Shown: positions 1 to 8,411 of the stretch, piece after piece | Layout of the letters: each line of letters opens with the position of its first letter | Position numbering within the stretch: position 1 is the first letter of the stretch | Origin: G963691835 sp963691835 | Lineage (GTDB): Bacteria; Pseudomonadota; Alphaproteobacteria; Thalassobaculales; Thalassobaculaceae | Length of the DNA stretch: 64,000 nt | Reading direction: 5' to 3' | Assembly (NCBI GenBank): GCA_963691835.1 | Contig: OY829383.1 | Coordinates: 2,914,001 to 2,978,000 of the forward strand | Notes under the pieces: generated by a model | What the model saw: the letters and a program-made list of their open reading frames with translations, nothing else | Databases searched by the model: none | Told to the model about the DNA's origin: nothing | Made by a program: the position numbers and the translations under genes

Positions 1-32
1 TCGTGTTGCATCGAGAGAGAAGGCCAATTCGC

Positions 33-449
33 ATGCCGCGCATCGTATATGTGGAAGACGACGAGGATCTCCGGGACATCGTGATGATGAGCCTGGAGCA
101 GGTCGGTTTTGACGTTTTCGGTGCGGAGAACGGCAAGATCGGACGCCGCGTTGTGGCCGACGAGAACCCGGATCTAGTGATCACGGATCTGAACATGCCC
201 GAAGAGGACGGCTTCAGTTTGATCCGTCATTTGGTCACGGCGTGCCCGGGCATGCCGATCGTCGCGGTGACGGCCGGAGATGGGAGCGGGCAGGACTCAG
301 CACGCGACGCCCTTGCCGCGGAAGCGGTTGAGGCCGGCGCACGGGCGTCTTTGGTGAAACCGTTTCGGCTCCAACATCTGCTCGACGTGGTGAAGGCGCA
401 CCTCCCGCCTTGTGAAGATAAGTCCCCCTTGTCACGGACGGCCCACTAA
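33..449 (+). CDS. CheY-like response regulator receiver protein
   Basis: A single receiver domain of 138 aa with no output domain. The acidic cluster VEDDED lies at residues 7-12. The likely phospho-acceptor is Asp52 in the segment ITDLNMPEEDG, and the conserved Lys109 lies in LVKPF. I chose the ATG at 33 over the in-frame GTG at 3 because an AGAAGG-like ribosome site lies about 9 nt upstream and the domain begins directly at this Met. Stand-alone receivers pass phosphate between a histidine kinase and a target protein. No kinase is visible here, although only 32 bases upstream are included. The fold is certain; the pathway is unknown. Confidence 0.9.
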   Translation: MPRIVYVEDDEDLRDIVMMSLEQVGFDVFGAENGKIGRRVVADENPDLVITDLNMPEEDGFSLIRHLVTACPGMPIVAVTAGDGSGQDSARDALAAEAVEAGARASLVKPFRLQHLLDVVKAHLPPCEDKSPLSRTAH

Positions 450-539
450 CACCGCCTTCCTTCGGGCTTTCAGGTTTGAGGCCGTGCCTCCGCGCGTTAG
501 TCTCCCGACAAAAGAAAACAGTTCGGGAAGCGAAGCGTC

Positions 540-1301
540 ATGGCGAATCCTATGAAAGCCCGGCTCAGGGCTGGTAAAGCCTGTGTCGGGGTTCTGATCA
601 CCATGCCGAGTCCGGCATTGGCTCAAGTTCTGGCGAGTTGCGGGTACGATTACCTGTTCATCGATATGGAGCACGGGGCGATCGACCTTGCCAGTTGCCA
701 GCAGATGATTCAGGCAACGGCCGGGACGGAATGTGCGCCGTTGGTTCGGGTGGGCAAACCGGACAAAGCGCTGTGCAAGCCGGTCCTCGATGCCGGCGCC
801 ATGGGCATGATCTTCCCGATGATCAACGATCGCGCGCTGGCGGAGGCCACGGTGGAGGCGATGTTCTATCCGCCCAAGGGACAACGTGGCTGGGGGCCAT
901 TCCTGGCGCCCATCCGTTGGGGCCAGCCCGATGCCATGGCGTATTTCAAGATCGCCAACGAAGAGCTGGTGAATACGGTTCTCATTGAGCATATCGACGC
1001 GGTCGAGGCGCTGGACGAGATCCTTGCCGTGCCGGGCCTGGACGTCGCGAACGTGGCGCCGATGGACCTCGCGGTCAGCATGGGTCACCCCGGGGACCGG
1101 GACCATCCGGAGGTCAAGGCGGCGATCGCCCGGGCGGAGAAGAAGATCCTGGAGAGCAAAGTCGCTCTCGGCGGAATGGCGCTCTCGCCGGAAGAAGCGA
1201 ATGAGAAGATCGACCGTGGATACCGGTTCCTGGTCCTCGGCTACGACGTCATGCTGATCCAGCGTGTATCGGCGCAGCTTCTTGACGGGATCCGCCGCTA
1301 G
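540..1301 (+). CDS. HpcH/HpaI aldolase family protein
   Basis: A class II pyruvate-type aldolase of 253 aa, related to HpcH and 2-keto-3-deoxy-rhamnonate aldolases, which reversibly cleave 2-keto-3-deoxy acids to pyruvate plus an aldehyde using a divalent metal. The family segment FIDMEHGAID, covering the region before the metal-binding Glu, is at residues 41-50, followed by the glycine-rich DAGAMGMIFPMI stretch. The ATG at 540 follows a GGGAAG-type ribosome site. The gene stands alone between the response regulator and an EamA exporter, so the substrate cannot be inferred. A second paralogue lies at 13651-14433. The TAG stop is also the first three bases of a palindromic element. Confidence 0.9.
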   Translation: MANPMKARLRAGKACVGVLITMPSPALAQVLASCGYDYLFIDMEHGAIDLASCQQMIQATAGTECAPLVRVGKPDKALCKPVLDAGAMGMIFPMINDRALAEATVEAMFYPPKGQRGWGPFLAPIRWGQPDAMAYFKIANEELVNTVLIEHIDAVEALDEILAVPGLDVANVAPMDLAVSMGHPGDRDHPEVKAAIARAEKKILESKVALGGMALSPEEANEKIDRGYRFLVLGYDVMLIQRVSAQLLDGIRR

Positions 1302-1361
1302 AGCGGGTCGTCCGGCGCTTGGGTCACTTTGTGATTAAGCGCCGGTCGTGAAGCCGCTCTA
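1299..1361. repeat. 63-nt palindromic element, copy 1
   Basis: A 63-nt near-palindrome. The outer arms are TAGAGCGG (1299-1306) and CCGCTCTA (1354-1361). The inner stem is CCGGCGCTT (1312-1320) with AAGCGCCGG (1337-1345), and the apex is TCAC-ttt-GTGA (1324-1334). The TAG at 1299-1301 is the stop codon of the upstream aldolase gene. The copy at 38159-38221 has the same length and spacing but different inner arms. There is no T-tract, so this looks like a REP-like dispersed palindrome more than a simple terminator, though a transcript-end role is possible. Confidence 0.7.
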
Positions 1362-1372
1362 TCGATTTGACT

Positions 1373-2314
1373 CTAGTCTCGGTCATCCTGCTGGTGAAAC
1401 CGTCTCTGCCGGTCTCTCCGAACAACGATCAGGGCATGGGTCAGCAGGGTCAGCAGAATAATCGAGCCGCCGATCAGCGTTCGTGGGGGCGGCTCCTCAG
1501 CAATCACCAGCCAGACCCAAAGTGGCCCGAGAAGAGTCTCAAGCAGGACGACGAGCCCGACGTCAGGTGCCGGTGCCCGTCGTGCGGCCTGCATCAGCAG
1601 ATAGGCTGATAGCGGAAGCAGTACGGCGCCCAGAACCAGGAAAAGGCCGGCTTGCCGGGCTGTGATCGCGTAGTCCGATGTCATCACCGTTGCCGACGCG
1701 GTCACCAAGAAACCGGCCACGACAATCCAGGGCAGGGAGTCGATGTTTGACGCGCGCCGCAACAAGACGAAGTAGAGGCCCAGAGCCGCCGACGCGCCGA
1801 CCGCCAAGACATCTCCGATCTCCAAGTTCCGGGCACTGACGCCGCCGCCAACCACGATCATGACCCCTCCGAAGCTCACAACAATGGCAGCAAAGGTTGC
1901 CAGATCGATTCTCTCCCGCAGAATGAGGAACGCGAACATCGCAGCGAACAACGGGGCAGTACTGATCAGAACCAGGGTGTTCGCGACCGCCGTCGTCTGA
2001 ATGGACCACTGAAAGCAGATCGTCATACCGGCATAGACGACAGCGATCATCAGACCCGTTCGTCCCGCCGCCCGCCACAAGGCCAGCGCGCGGCGGCCGT
2101 TCATGACGAAGATCAACGCCCCGGTCCCCAGCGCCAGCGCAAGGCCCCTCCAGAAGATGAAGGTCCAAGGCTCCGCATCGATCAGCCGGATCAGCAGCGC
2201 ATCAGGAGAAATGACCAGAATTGCCAGAACTGCGTAGACGAGCCCTGCCTGACGCTGGTTATCCACAGACGGGGCGGGCTTTGGTGTGGCTCTGTCCAAA
2301 ACTTCCGGTCTCAC
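1373..2314 (-). CDS. EamA/DMT-superfamily transporter
   Basis: An inner-membrane carrier of 313 aa made of two EamA repeats with about ten hydrophobic helices. The first helix is around residues 23-42, and the repeats meet near residue 155. Relatives export amino acids or other small metabolites. The start is a GTG at 2314 with only a weak ribosome site. No later ATG precedes the first helix, so the GTG is preferred. The gene converges on the aldolase at 540, and the palindromic element lies between them. The substrate is unknown. Confidence 0.85.
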   Translation of the reverse strand: MRPEVLDRATPKPAPSVDNQRQAGLVYAVLAILVISPDALLIRLIDAEPWTFIFWRGLALALGTGALIFVMNGRRALALWRAAGRTGLMIAVVYAGMTICFQWSIQTTAVANTLVLISTAPLFAAMFAFLILRERIDLATFAAIVVSFGGVMIVVGGGVSARNLEIGDVLAVGASAALGLYFVLLRRASNIDSLPWIVVAGFLVTASATVMTSDYAITARQAGLFLVLGAVLLPLSAYLLMQAARRAPAPDVGLVVLLETLLGPLWVWLVIAEEPPPRTLIGGSIILLTLLTHALIVVRRDRQRRFHQQDDRD

Positions 2315-2440
2315 GCTTCGGGTTCAGAAACCTTGGAGAAGACGAGAGGTTTCAGAGCAGACGCTTGGCGCGAGACTGAAAGTATGCATTGGTTTTGTTT
2401 TCAAACAATTGTTCAATCTTTCGTTTCCTTGTATATGCCA

Positions 2441-2470
2441 CATGTACACGCCGAATTTGGTTTGTACATG
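2441..2470. promoter_or_regulatory. AT-rich intergenic region with an inverted repeat
   Basis: The 262-base gap between the exporter and the methyltransferase (2315-2576) is clearly more AT-rich than its surroundings. It contains an 8-bp inverted repeat, CATGTACA (2441-2448) and TGTACATG (2463-2470), with a 14-nt spacer. A shorter palindrome, AACAATTGTT, lies near 2405-2414. The symmetry suggests a dimeric-regulator operator, but I do not recognise the motif and no regulator gene is adjacent. Confidence 0.3.
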
Positions 2471-2576
2471 ACAACTCATTCGCCCGCCCGGCTTCAGTCG
2501 GCCACGACTTTGGATATCACCCATTCCCTTCTTGGGCGAGCGGGGTGAAAATGGTCCTCATTGGGAAACCACCTCA

Positions 2577-3521
2577 ATGGTGACGTTCTTCATGACATCG
2601 GGCGGGGGGTCGAACCGAAACTTCCGGGAACGCTTGAACGCGTGGTGGCACGGTATCGATCCAATCGAAGCCATCTCGGTACGGCGTAAGAGCCGCGTGG
2701 TTCAGCCAGAGACGGTCGAAGAAGTCGTTGATCTGAGCGCCTGGGGACCGATCCACCTGAGGGCGTTGGAGATGATCTGGGGGGAGGGGCACCTCGGCCC
2801 TGGCGGATCGGACTATCCCATCCATCTGGTGAAGCCCTTCGCTCTCAGCGAGAACCACAGGATGCTTGATCTCGCCTCCGGATTGGGGGGCACGTCCGTC
2901 GCTGTGGCGGAGCGGTTCGGCGCATTCGTGACCGGGTATGAAACGGTTCCGGAGCTCTTGGAAGAGGCGAAGCGGTTGTTCGCGAAGTCCAAGGCGCGCG
3001 GCAAACTCAAGGCGCTCCCTTTCGACCCGGAAGAGACGGTCCTGCCAAGGAACGCGTTCGACGCCGTGCTCGCCCGTGAGGCGCTTTGCATGATGCCGTC
3101 GAAGACACGCGTGATGAAAATGCTCTATCAGTCGCTGAACCTCTATGGACAGCTTTGTCTGACGGACTTTGTGCTTCTGAAGCCCGGCGGCCCCACGGAG
3201 CGTGTCCGAAAGTGGCAATCCCAGGAGCCCCGGAAAGTTCATCTTGATCATCTGGAGAAGTATGAGGAGTTGTTCACCGACCTGGGTCTTGAGATCCGGA
3301 TCAAGGAAGACATCTCCGAGCGGTATCGCGGCCATGTGCTGTCGGACTTCAACCGTTTGACCCAGAAGCTCCAGAATACGGAGCGCCCGAAATCCAGACC
3401 GGAAGTCCTCCAGCTTATGATGGTCGACGCAGAGAGATGGGCCCGTTTCTCCCGCTTGCTGGAAGAGGGGGATGTCGCGGTCTATCGTTTCTTCGCGATC
3501 AAGGAACCAAAGATCCGATAG
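2577..3521 (+). CDS. Class I SAM-dependent methyltransferase, unknown substrate
   Basis: A 314-aa protein with a Rossmann-type methyltransferase core. Motif I is the segment MLDLASGLGGTS, about residue 96. An acidic strand-2 residue follows at VTGYE. The post-I region AFDAVLAREALCMM resembles the motif IV strand of ubiquinone/phosphoethanolamine-type methyltransferases. Residues 1-90 and the C-terminal 60 residues are family-specific and charged. I chose the ATG at 2577; a second ATG at 2592 and a TTG at 2532 are in frame, and none has a strong ribosome site, so the start is uncertain. It is monocistronic and preceded by an AT-rich gap. Confidence 0.75.
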   Translation: MVTFFMTSGGGSNRNFRERLNAWWHGIDPIEAISVRRKSRVVQPETVEEVVDLSAWGPIHLRALEMIWGEGHLGPGGSDYPIHLVKPFALSENHRMLDLASGLGGTSVAVAERFGAFVTGYETVPELLEEAKRLFAKSKARGKLKALPFDPEETVLPRNAFDAVLAREALCMMPSKTRVMKMLYQSLNLYGQLCLTDFVLLKPGGPTERVRKWQSQEPRKVHLDHLEKYEELFTDLGLEIRIKEDISERYRGHVLSDFNRLTQKLQNTERPKSRPEVLQLMMVDAERWARFSRLLEEGDVAVYRFFAIKEPKIR

Positions 3522-3604
3522 GTGTCGGCCTTTCGGTTGACTTCCCCCGCGTGATCCGTATAGTCCGCCGCTCTTCCGGGAACCGGTGCCAGGAACAGAC
3601 TGTC

Positions 3605-3730
3605 ATGAAGATCGCAAACTCTCTCAAGACCCTGAAAAAGCGGGACCGGAACTGCCGCGTCATCAAGCGGAAGGGCCGCGTCTACGTCATCAACAAGACG
3701 AACCCGCGGTTCAAGGCGCGCCAGGGCTGA
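3605..3730 (+). CDS. rpmJ: 50S ribosomal protein L36, zinc-independent type
   Basis: A 41-aa, very basic protein that begins MKIANSLK and ends NPRFKARQG, the typical ends of the proteobacterial L36 C-minus form. Only one Cys (residue 17) is present, so the four-ligand zinc ribbon of C-plus L36 is absent. The start is fixed by family length. The partner protein L31 at 46828 is also zinc-free, so this genome does not depend on zinc at either position. Confidence 0.95.
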   Translation: MKIANSLKTLKKRDRNCRVIKRKGRVYVINKTNPRFKARQG

Positions 3731-3752
3731 CACCCGGCGACTGCCGCCTGCC

Positions 3753-3771
3753 GCCGCCCGGGACGGGCGGC
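3753..3771 (+). terminator. Hairpin downstream of rpmJ
   Basis: A perfect 8-bp GC stem, GCCGCCCG (3753-3760) with CGGGCGGC (3764-3771), and a GGA loop, 22 nt after the rpmJ stop. The following sequence has only a weak T-stretch (ACTTTTC about 10 nt on), so intrinsic termination is plausible but imperfect. Confidence 0.4.
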
Positions 3772-3855
3772 CTATATGCGACTTTTCGGATGACGGAACG
3801 ATAGACCCATCGGGTCTGCGTCCGGCCGTGCTATAGCATCTCCCCGGAGGGGACG

Positions 3856-5184
3856 ATGCAAACCAATTTTACCGCCAAGCAATTGGAAGATCCGGGCATT
3901 CGGGTCGCGGAATCTATTCTGCGGACCTGCGTGCACTGCGGCTTCTGCACAGCGACCTGTCCGACGTTTGTCCTGCTGGGCGACGAGTTGGATAGCCCGC
4001 GAGGCCGGATCTATCTGATCAAGGACATGCTGGAGAATGACAAGCCGGCAACCGGCGATGTCGTGAAGCATGTGGACCGGTGTCTGTCTTGCCTATCCTG
4101 CATGACGACCTGCCCTTCCGGCGTGCACTACATGCATCTGGTTGATCACGCCCGGACCCATATCGAGAAGACCTATGACCGTCCCGTTGTGGACCGGTGG
4201 CTCAGATCGTTGCTGTCGTGGCTCCTGCCCTACCCGAACAGGTTTCGTCTGGCCCTTATCGGCGCTTGGTTCGGGCGGCCGTTCGCGGGTTTGGCGGGCG
4301 GTCTGTTTGGTGGACGTCTGAAAGCGATGCTGTCGCTTGCGCCGCTGAGCATTCCCAGCCCCAGTCCGGTGGACATCCCGCAGGTTTTTCCGGCCGAAGG
4401 CGAACGACGCGCGCGGGTGGCGCTTCTGTCCGGCTGTGCCCAACCCGTCCTGAAACCGGAGATCAATGAGGCGACGATTCGCCTCCTGCGTCGCGCCGGT
4501 GTTGAGGTCGTGGTCGCGGAAGGAGCCGGTTGTTGTGGGGCACTCACCCATCATATGGGCAAAGAGGAGTCGGCGCATGCGGCGGCACGCGCGAACATTG
4601 AGGCATGGACCCGAGAGGTCGAGGGGGACGGCCTCGATGCGGTGATAATCAATGCATCCGGGTGTGGGACGACGGTTAAGGACTATGGCTTCATGTTCCG
4701 TGAGGATCCCCAACTGGCGGAGAAAGCAGCCCGAATCTCCGAGATGACGCGGGATGTCACCGAGTTTCTAGATGAGATCGGGTTGCCGGAAGTAACGACG
4801 AAGACAGGGCAATCGGTCACTTATCATTCCGCCTGCTCCATGCAGCATGGGCAGCAGATCAAGACGCTGCCGCAGAAACTCCTGAAGAAGGCTGGGTTCC
4901 GGGTCCGCGACGTGCCCGAGGGGCATTTGTGCTGCGGTTCCGCTGGAACGTACAATATCCTCCAACCGGAAATTGCCGGGAAACTGAAGGACCGCAAGCT
5001 CGCCAACATAGAGAAGACCGCGCCAGACATCATCGCAGCCGGAAACATCGGCTGTATGACGCAGTTGGCCGATGGCGCCCCGGCGCCAATCGTTCATACT
5101 GTTGCATTACTGGATTGGGCGACCGGTGGGCCACGACCTAAAGGAATTGCCGCCGTTGGCGACGTGGGGGAGTTGGATCGATGA
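3856..5184 (+). CDS. glcF: Glycolate oxidase iron-sulfur subunit
   Basis: A 442-aa protein with two N-terminal [4Fe-4S] ferredoxin motifs, CVHCGFCTATCP (about residues 26-37) and CLSCLSCMTTCP (about 77-88). Two CCG-type cysteine-rich domains follow (GAGCCGALTHH and GHLCCGSAGTY), as in GlcF and heterodisulfide-reductase-like subunits. GlcF passes electrons from the flavin subunits GlcD/GlcE, which oxidise glycolate to glyoxylate, to the membrane quinone pool. A GGAGGGG ribosome site precedes the ATG. glcD and glcE are not next to it or anywhere in the window, which is unusual. The stop overlaps the next gene by four bases (ATGA). Confidence 0.93.
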   Translation: MQTNFTAKQLEDPGIRVAESILRTCVHCGFCTATCPTFVLLGDELDSPRGRIYLIKDMLENDKPATGDVVKHVDRCLSCLSCMTTCPSGVHYMHLVDHARTHIEKTYDRPVVDRWLRSLLSWLLPYPNRFRLALIGAWFGRPFAGLAGGLFGGRLKAMLSLAPLSIPSPSPVDIPQVFPAEGERRARVALLSGCAQPVLKPEINEATIRLLRRAGVEVVVAEGAGCCGALTHHMGKEESAHAAARANIEAWTREVEGDGLDAVIINASGCGTTVKDYGFMFREDPQLAEKAARISEMTRDVTEFLDEIGLPEVTTKTGQSVTYHSACSMQHGQQIKTLPQKLLKKAGFRVRDVPEGHLCCGSAGTYNILQPEIAGKLKDRKLANIEKTAPDIIAAGNIGCMTQLADGAPAPIVHTVALLDWATGGPRPKGIAAVGDVGELDR

Positions 5185-5621
5185 GCGGACATGATCATGC
5201 GAAGCGGACGGGATCGTTACCCATTCGTGGGTGGGTTCTCGTTGGCCGTTTAATGGCAGTTGGATTTCTGGCCGTCTTGATCAGCGCGGGCTCGTCGACC
5301 CGCGCCTCGGCCGAGAGCACCCGCGAGTACCTTCACTACTGTGCGTTCGGGGCCGCGATCGGGGCCACCGTCAGCGCCATCAGCGTCTCTCCCGCCTTGG
5401 CATCGGGGGCCGGAACACCGGGCGCGTTGGGCGTGATCGGAACCGGGGCCGCCTTCACCTGCGGGATCGCCGTGGTCGGTAAGGCCGGCTCCGACATCGT
5501 GATGTGGGTCTACGACCGCTACATCTCCGATAACCCGATTGACAACATCAAGTCGCGGATCGCGGATGCGACTGCGCAAACAGCGCCCGGACACCCTCAG
5601 TCTCCGTCCAGCGGCATCTGA
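5181..5621 (+). CDS. Small membrane/envelope protein coupled to glcF
   Basis: A 146-aa protein of no family I recognise. A hydrophobic N-terminal segment (about residues 23-43) ends in a signal-peptidase-like site (RASA). Two glycine/alanine-rich hydrophobic stretches follow (about 55-80 and 85-105), then a polar tail. It is translationally coupled to glcF by an ATGA overlap and followed 20 nt later by a TPR protein, suggesting a three-gene operon. A role in membrane attachment of the glycolate enzyme is possible but only inferred from position. Confidence 0.7.
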   Translation: MSGHDHAKRTGSLPIRGWVLVGRLMAVGFLAVLISAGSSTRASAESTREYLHYCAFGAAIGATVSAISVSPALASGAGTPGALGVIGTGAAFTCGIAVVGKAGSDIVMWVYDRYISDNPIDNIKSRIADATAQTAPGHPQSPSSGI

Positions 5622-5641
5622 GTCCGGATCGGAGCCCAGGC

Positions 5642-6205
5642 ATGCGTTGGCGCGCCGCCCTTGTCGGTCTTGCTCTCCTCGGCGGTCTTTGGACCGGTGG
5701 CGGAGACGCGTTGGCGGATCAGACTGACACGCGTCTGAACGATCTTTTTGAGCTTCTGGCCGAGGCTGAGCATCTCGACGACGCGACCCGTGCGGCGGAC
5801 CGGATCTGGCGGATCTGGATCGAGCATCCGGACTCGGACGTTAGCGATTGGATGCGACGGGGCATGGGGGCGATGAACGACGGCGATCTGGTCGCCGCCA
5901 ATGAGGCTTTTGAGCGGGTGGTCCGCCTCGCCCCCGATTTCGCAGAGGGCTGGAACAAGCGGGCGACTGTGCGGTACTTCCGGGGCGATTTCGATGGCTC
6001 CGTGGCGGATATCCAGCGGACGCTCGTTCTGGAACCCCGGCACTTTGGCGCGCTGTCCGGTCTCGGGCTGATCTATATCGCGCTTGAACAGCCAGAAGGG
6101 GCAGCAAAGGCTTTGGGAGCTGCGCTGGAGATCTTTCCCCTGATGCCCGGGGGGCGTGAGCGGTTTGAAGCCCTGAAGGATCAGTTCAAGGGCAGGCGGC
6201 TCTAG
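5642..6205 (+). CDS. Secreted/periplasmic TPR-repeat protein
   Basis: A 187-aa protein with an N-terminal signal-like hydrophobic segment (residues 1-22, ending GGDALA). Alpha-helical tetratricopeptide repeats follow at about residues 75-175, with patterns such as NDGDLVAANEAFERVVRLAPDF and the second copy ending LVLEPRHFGAL. TPR proteins of this kind are protein-interaction scaffolds in the periplasm. It follows the glcF-linked gene by 20 nt and overlaps the convergent MFS gene by four bases at its stop. Confidence 0.8.
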   Translation: MRWRAALVGLALLGGLWTGGGDALADQTDTRLNDLFELLAEAEHLDDATRAADRIWRIWIEHPDSDVSDWMRRGMGAMNDGDLVAANEAFERVVRLAPDFAEGWNKRATVRYFRGDFDGSVADIQRTLVLEPRHFGALSGLGLIYIALEQPEGAAKALGAALEIFPLMPGGRERFEALKDQFKGRRL

Positions 6206-7458
6206 GCGGTACTCTCCGGCGATGCCGATTGCAGCCTGCGAAGGGCTGCCACCGCCACCAGCATGGCCCCAGCGATGACTGACAGGCTGAGCAGCCCCGC
6301 CATGAAGTCTCCCGTTGCATCGAACAACAGTCCAAGTAGGAACGGACCGCCCGCTCCGCCCACCTCGGCGGCGGAGAAGAAAAGCCCGCTTGCCGTACCG
6401 GCCCTCGCTTCTCCGACGCCCGGGGTTTCCACCAGGGTCAGAATGGCAATGGTCATCATCGATGAGCGCGCGATCCCTTGAAGGATCAGGCCCAGTCCCA
6501 ACGCGGGAAGCCAGTCCGACATCAGCAGCAAGGCTGAAAGAGCGGCGGCGATCAGCAGGCCGCCTAAGATCCAGAGACGCCGGGCCGGTGTTGCCAGCCT
6601 CGGGATAAGGAGAGAGCCCGCGACGCCCACCACGGTGGGCACAGTCGCCCAATATCCAGCCGTCACCGGGGTCATGCCGCCGTTTCGGAGGAGTTCCGGC
6701 AGCCAGTTGTTAAGCCCGTGGTTGAACATGAAGATGCCCACGCTCATGGCCAGGATGACGGGGACCGCCGGTATCCTCAGAAGATCCCGGATGACTTGGA
6801 GCTGCGGGGCCTTTGACGCTGCTGCTTCCGCGGTGCCGTCGCGGGTGCGGACGGAGGGCAGATGGGCGATGGCGAGCCATGCGACACCCGCGCACGCCGC
6901 GACCATGGCCCAGACTTGCAGCACCATCCGCCAATCATTGTCGAAAGTGGGCATCATCACGGCGTTGGTCACGGAGAACGCGGTCACAGCGCCCAGATTG
7001 GGACCGGTCATGTATATCCCCATGGCGAACCCGCGCTCAGAGCCCTGGAACCATCGGGCGATGACCTTTGGTGCGCCGGCGGAGACGATGGGGCCGCCAA
7101 CGCCGAACAGACCAACCGCCAAGTACAGCGTCAGTGCACCGTCGGCGAGCCCGCGGAAGTAGGACGACGCTGCGATGATCATGACGCCGATGAAGAGCGC
7201 CCGCCGAGCGCCGACCCGATCCAGAAAGGACCCGCAGGGCACGGCCGCAGCTATGTAGACGAGCTGCCAGACACCCAGAACACCGCCCATCGCGGTGTGG
7301 GAGATCTCCAAATCCCGTGTGATCGGCTCAACCAGCGGCGCCAGCCCGGCGATCGTCAATCCGAAGCTGAAGTAACATCCCCAGACGCCGAACAGCACGA
7401 GCCAACGGATCGGGTGCGGTGTTGCCGCCGGGTTTGCGGTGTCGGCCGTCGCGGTCAC
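6202..7458 (-). CDS. MFS transporter
   Basis: A 418-aa major facilitator with about twelve hydrophobic helices and the loop 2-3 signature, present here as GSFLDRVGARR (about residue 75). The middle loop is short. The start is the GTG at 7458, just ahead of the first helix, with a weak ribosome site. It is divergent from the SDR gene at 7628, with a shared 169-bp upstream region. Related CynX/NarK-like carriers take up organic anions; the substrate here is unknown. Confidence 0.85.
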   Translation of the reverse strand: MTATADTANPAATPHPIRWLVLFGVWGCYFSFGLTIAGLAPLVEPITRDLEISHTAMGGVLGVWQLVYIAAAVPCGSFLDRVGARRALFIGVMIIAASSYFRGLADGALTLYLAVGLFGVGGPIVSAGAPKVIARWFQGSERGFAMGIYMTGPNLGAVTAFSVTNAVMMPTFDNDWRMVLQVWAMVAACAGVAWLAIAHLPSVRTRDGTAEAAASKAPQLQVIRDLLRIPAVPVILAMSVGIFMFNHGLNNWLPELLRNGGMTPVTAGYWATVPTVVGVAGSLLIPRLATPARRLWILGGLLIAAALSALLLMSDWLPALGLGLILQGIARSSMMTIAILTLVETPGVGEARAGTASGLFFSAAEVGGAGGPFLLGLLFDATGDFMAGLLSLSVIAGAMLVAVAALRRLQSASPESTA

Positions 7459-7627
7459 GGCTGGGGATGGTCCGGACGGCGCCGGGCTTGGCAGATCATC
7501 GTGTCTCGGAACTCTGCTGGCAGGATGTATCGAGTAGAGCGCCGACGGCGCATGTAATCAACGGCGATGCGCCGCGCCCGATGTGAGGGCTATGGTGTTC
7601 GCGCAGAATCACTCTGGAGCAAGGCCT

Positions 7628-8398
7628 ATGTCCAGCAACCCGTCATCGCTCGACCCCTCTACCCGCGTCGTCGCCGTCACCGGTGCGTCGAGGGGGCTTG
7701 GCGCCGCCATCGCAAACGAGTTGTTGGCGCGCGGTTTCACGGTTGGGTGTCTCTCCCGGAAGGGGACGGGTCCGGAAGACCAGCCGGTCGCGGACGGGGC
7801 GGCCGACCGGATGATCCCGCTGGTTGCCGATGTGTCCGATCCGGCATCGGTGGCGTCCGCTCTGGCGTCACTGGCGGAGCGCGGCGGCGGCATCCACGCG
7901 ATGGTCAACAACGCGGGCATACATCGCCAGGGACGCAGTTCAGAGTTTTCTCTCGATGACTTCGACGAGGTGATGTCGGTCAACACCACGGCCGTGTTCG
8001 CCGCATGCCAGGCCGCCTATCCCCATCTTGTTGCTGCTGAGGGCGGGATCATCGTCAACATAGGCTCCCACTACGACAAGATTGGGGTGAAACAGCATGC
8101 CGCCTACTGCGCGTCAAAGGCCGCGGTGGGCGCCATTACCCGGTGTCTTGCCGTGGAGTGGGCGCGCGACGGCATCCGGGTTGTGGACGTTGCCCCGGGT
8201 TTCACGATGACGGATCTCAACCGGGATCATATGGATGATGAGCGTTTCGCGTCCTTCATCCGCCGGGCCATTCCGGGTGGCCGCCCCGGGGAGCCTTGGG
8301 AGATCGCCCGCCTCGTCGCCGCCTTGATCGGCGAGGACATCCCCTTCCTGACCGGCGAGACATATTATATTGACGGTGGTCAGGCGATCGCGAACTGA
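7628..8398 (+). CDS. SDR-family NAD(P)-dependent oxidoreductase
   Basis: A 256-aa classical short-chain dehydrogenase. It has the nucleotide motif TGASRGLG (about residues 17-24), the structural NNAG motif, the catalytic Ser in NIGSHYDKIG, and YCASK holding the catalytic Tyr and Lys. The ATG at 7628 has a GGAG ribosome site 8 nt upstream, while the longer ORF start at 7583 has none. FabG-like enzymes reduce or oxidise hydroxy/keto groups. Divergence from the MFS gene suggests uptake and oxidation of one compound, which I cannot name. Confidence 0.9.
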   Translation: MSSNPSSLDPSTRVVAVTGASRGLGAAIANELLARGFTVGCLSRKGTGPEDQPVADGAADRMIPLVADVSDPASVASALASLAERGGGIHAMVNNAGIHRQGRSSEFSLDDFDEVMSVNTTAVFAACQAAYPHLVAAEGGIIVNIGSHYDKIGVKQHAAYCASKAAVGAITRCLAVEWARDGIRVVDVAPGFTMTDLNRDHMDDERFASFIRRAIPGGRPGEPWEIARLVAALIGEDIPFLTGETYYIDGGQAIAN

Positions 8399-8411
8399 CC
8401 CTTGGGGGCGC

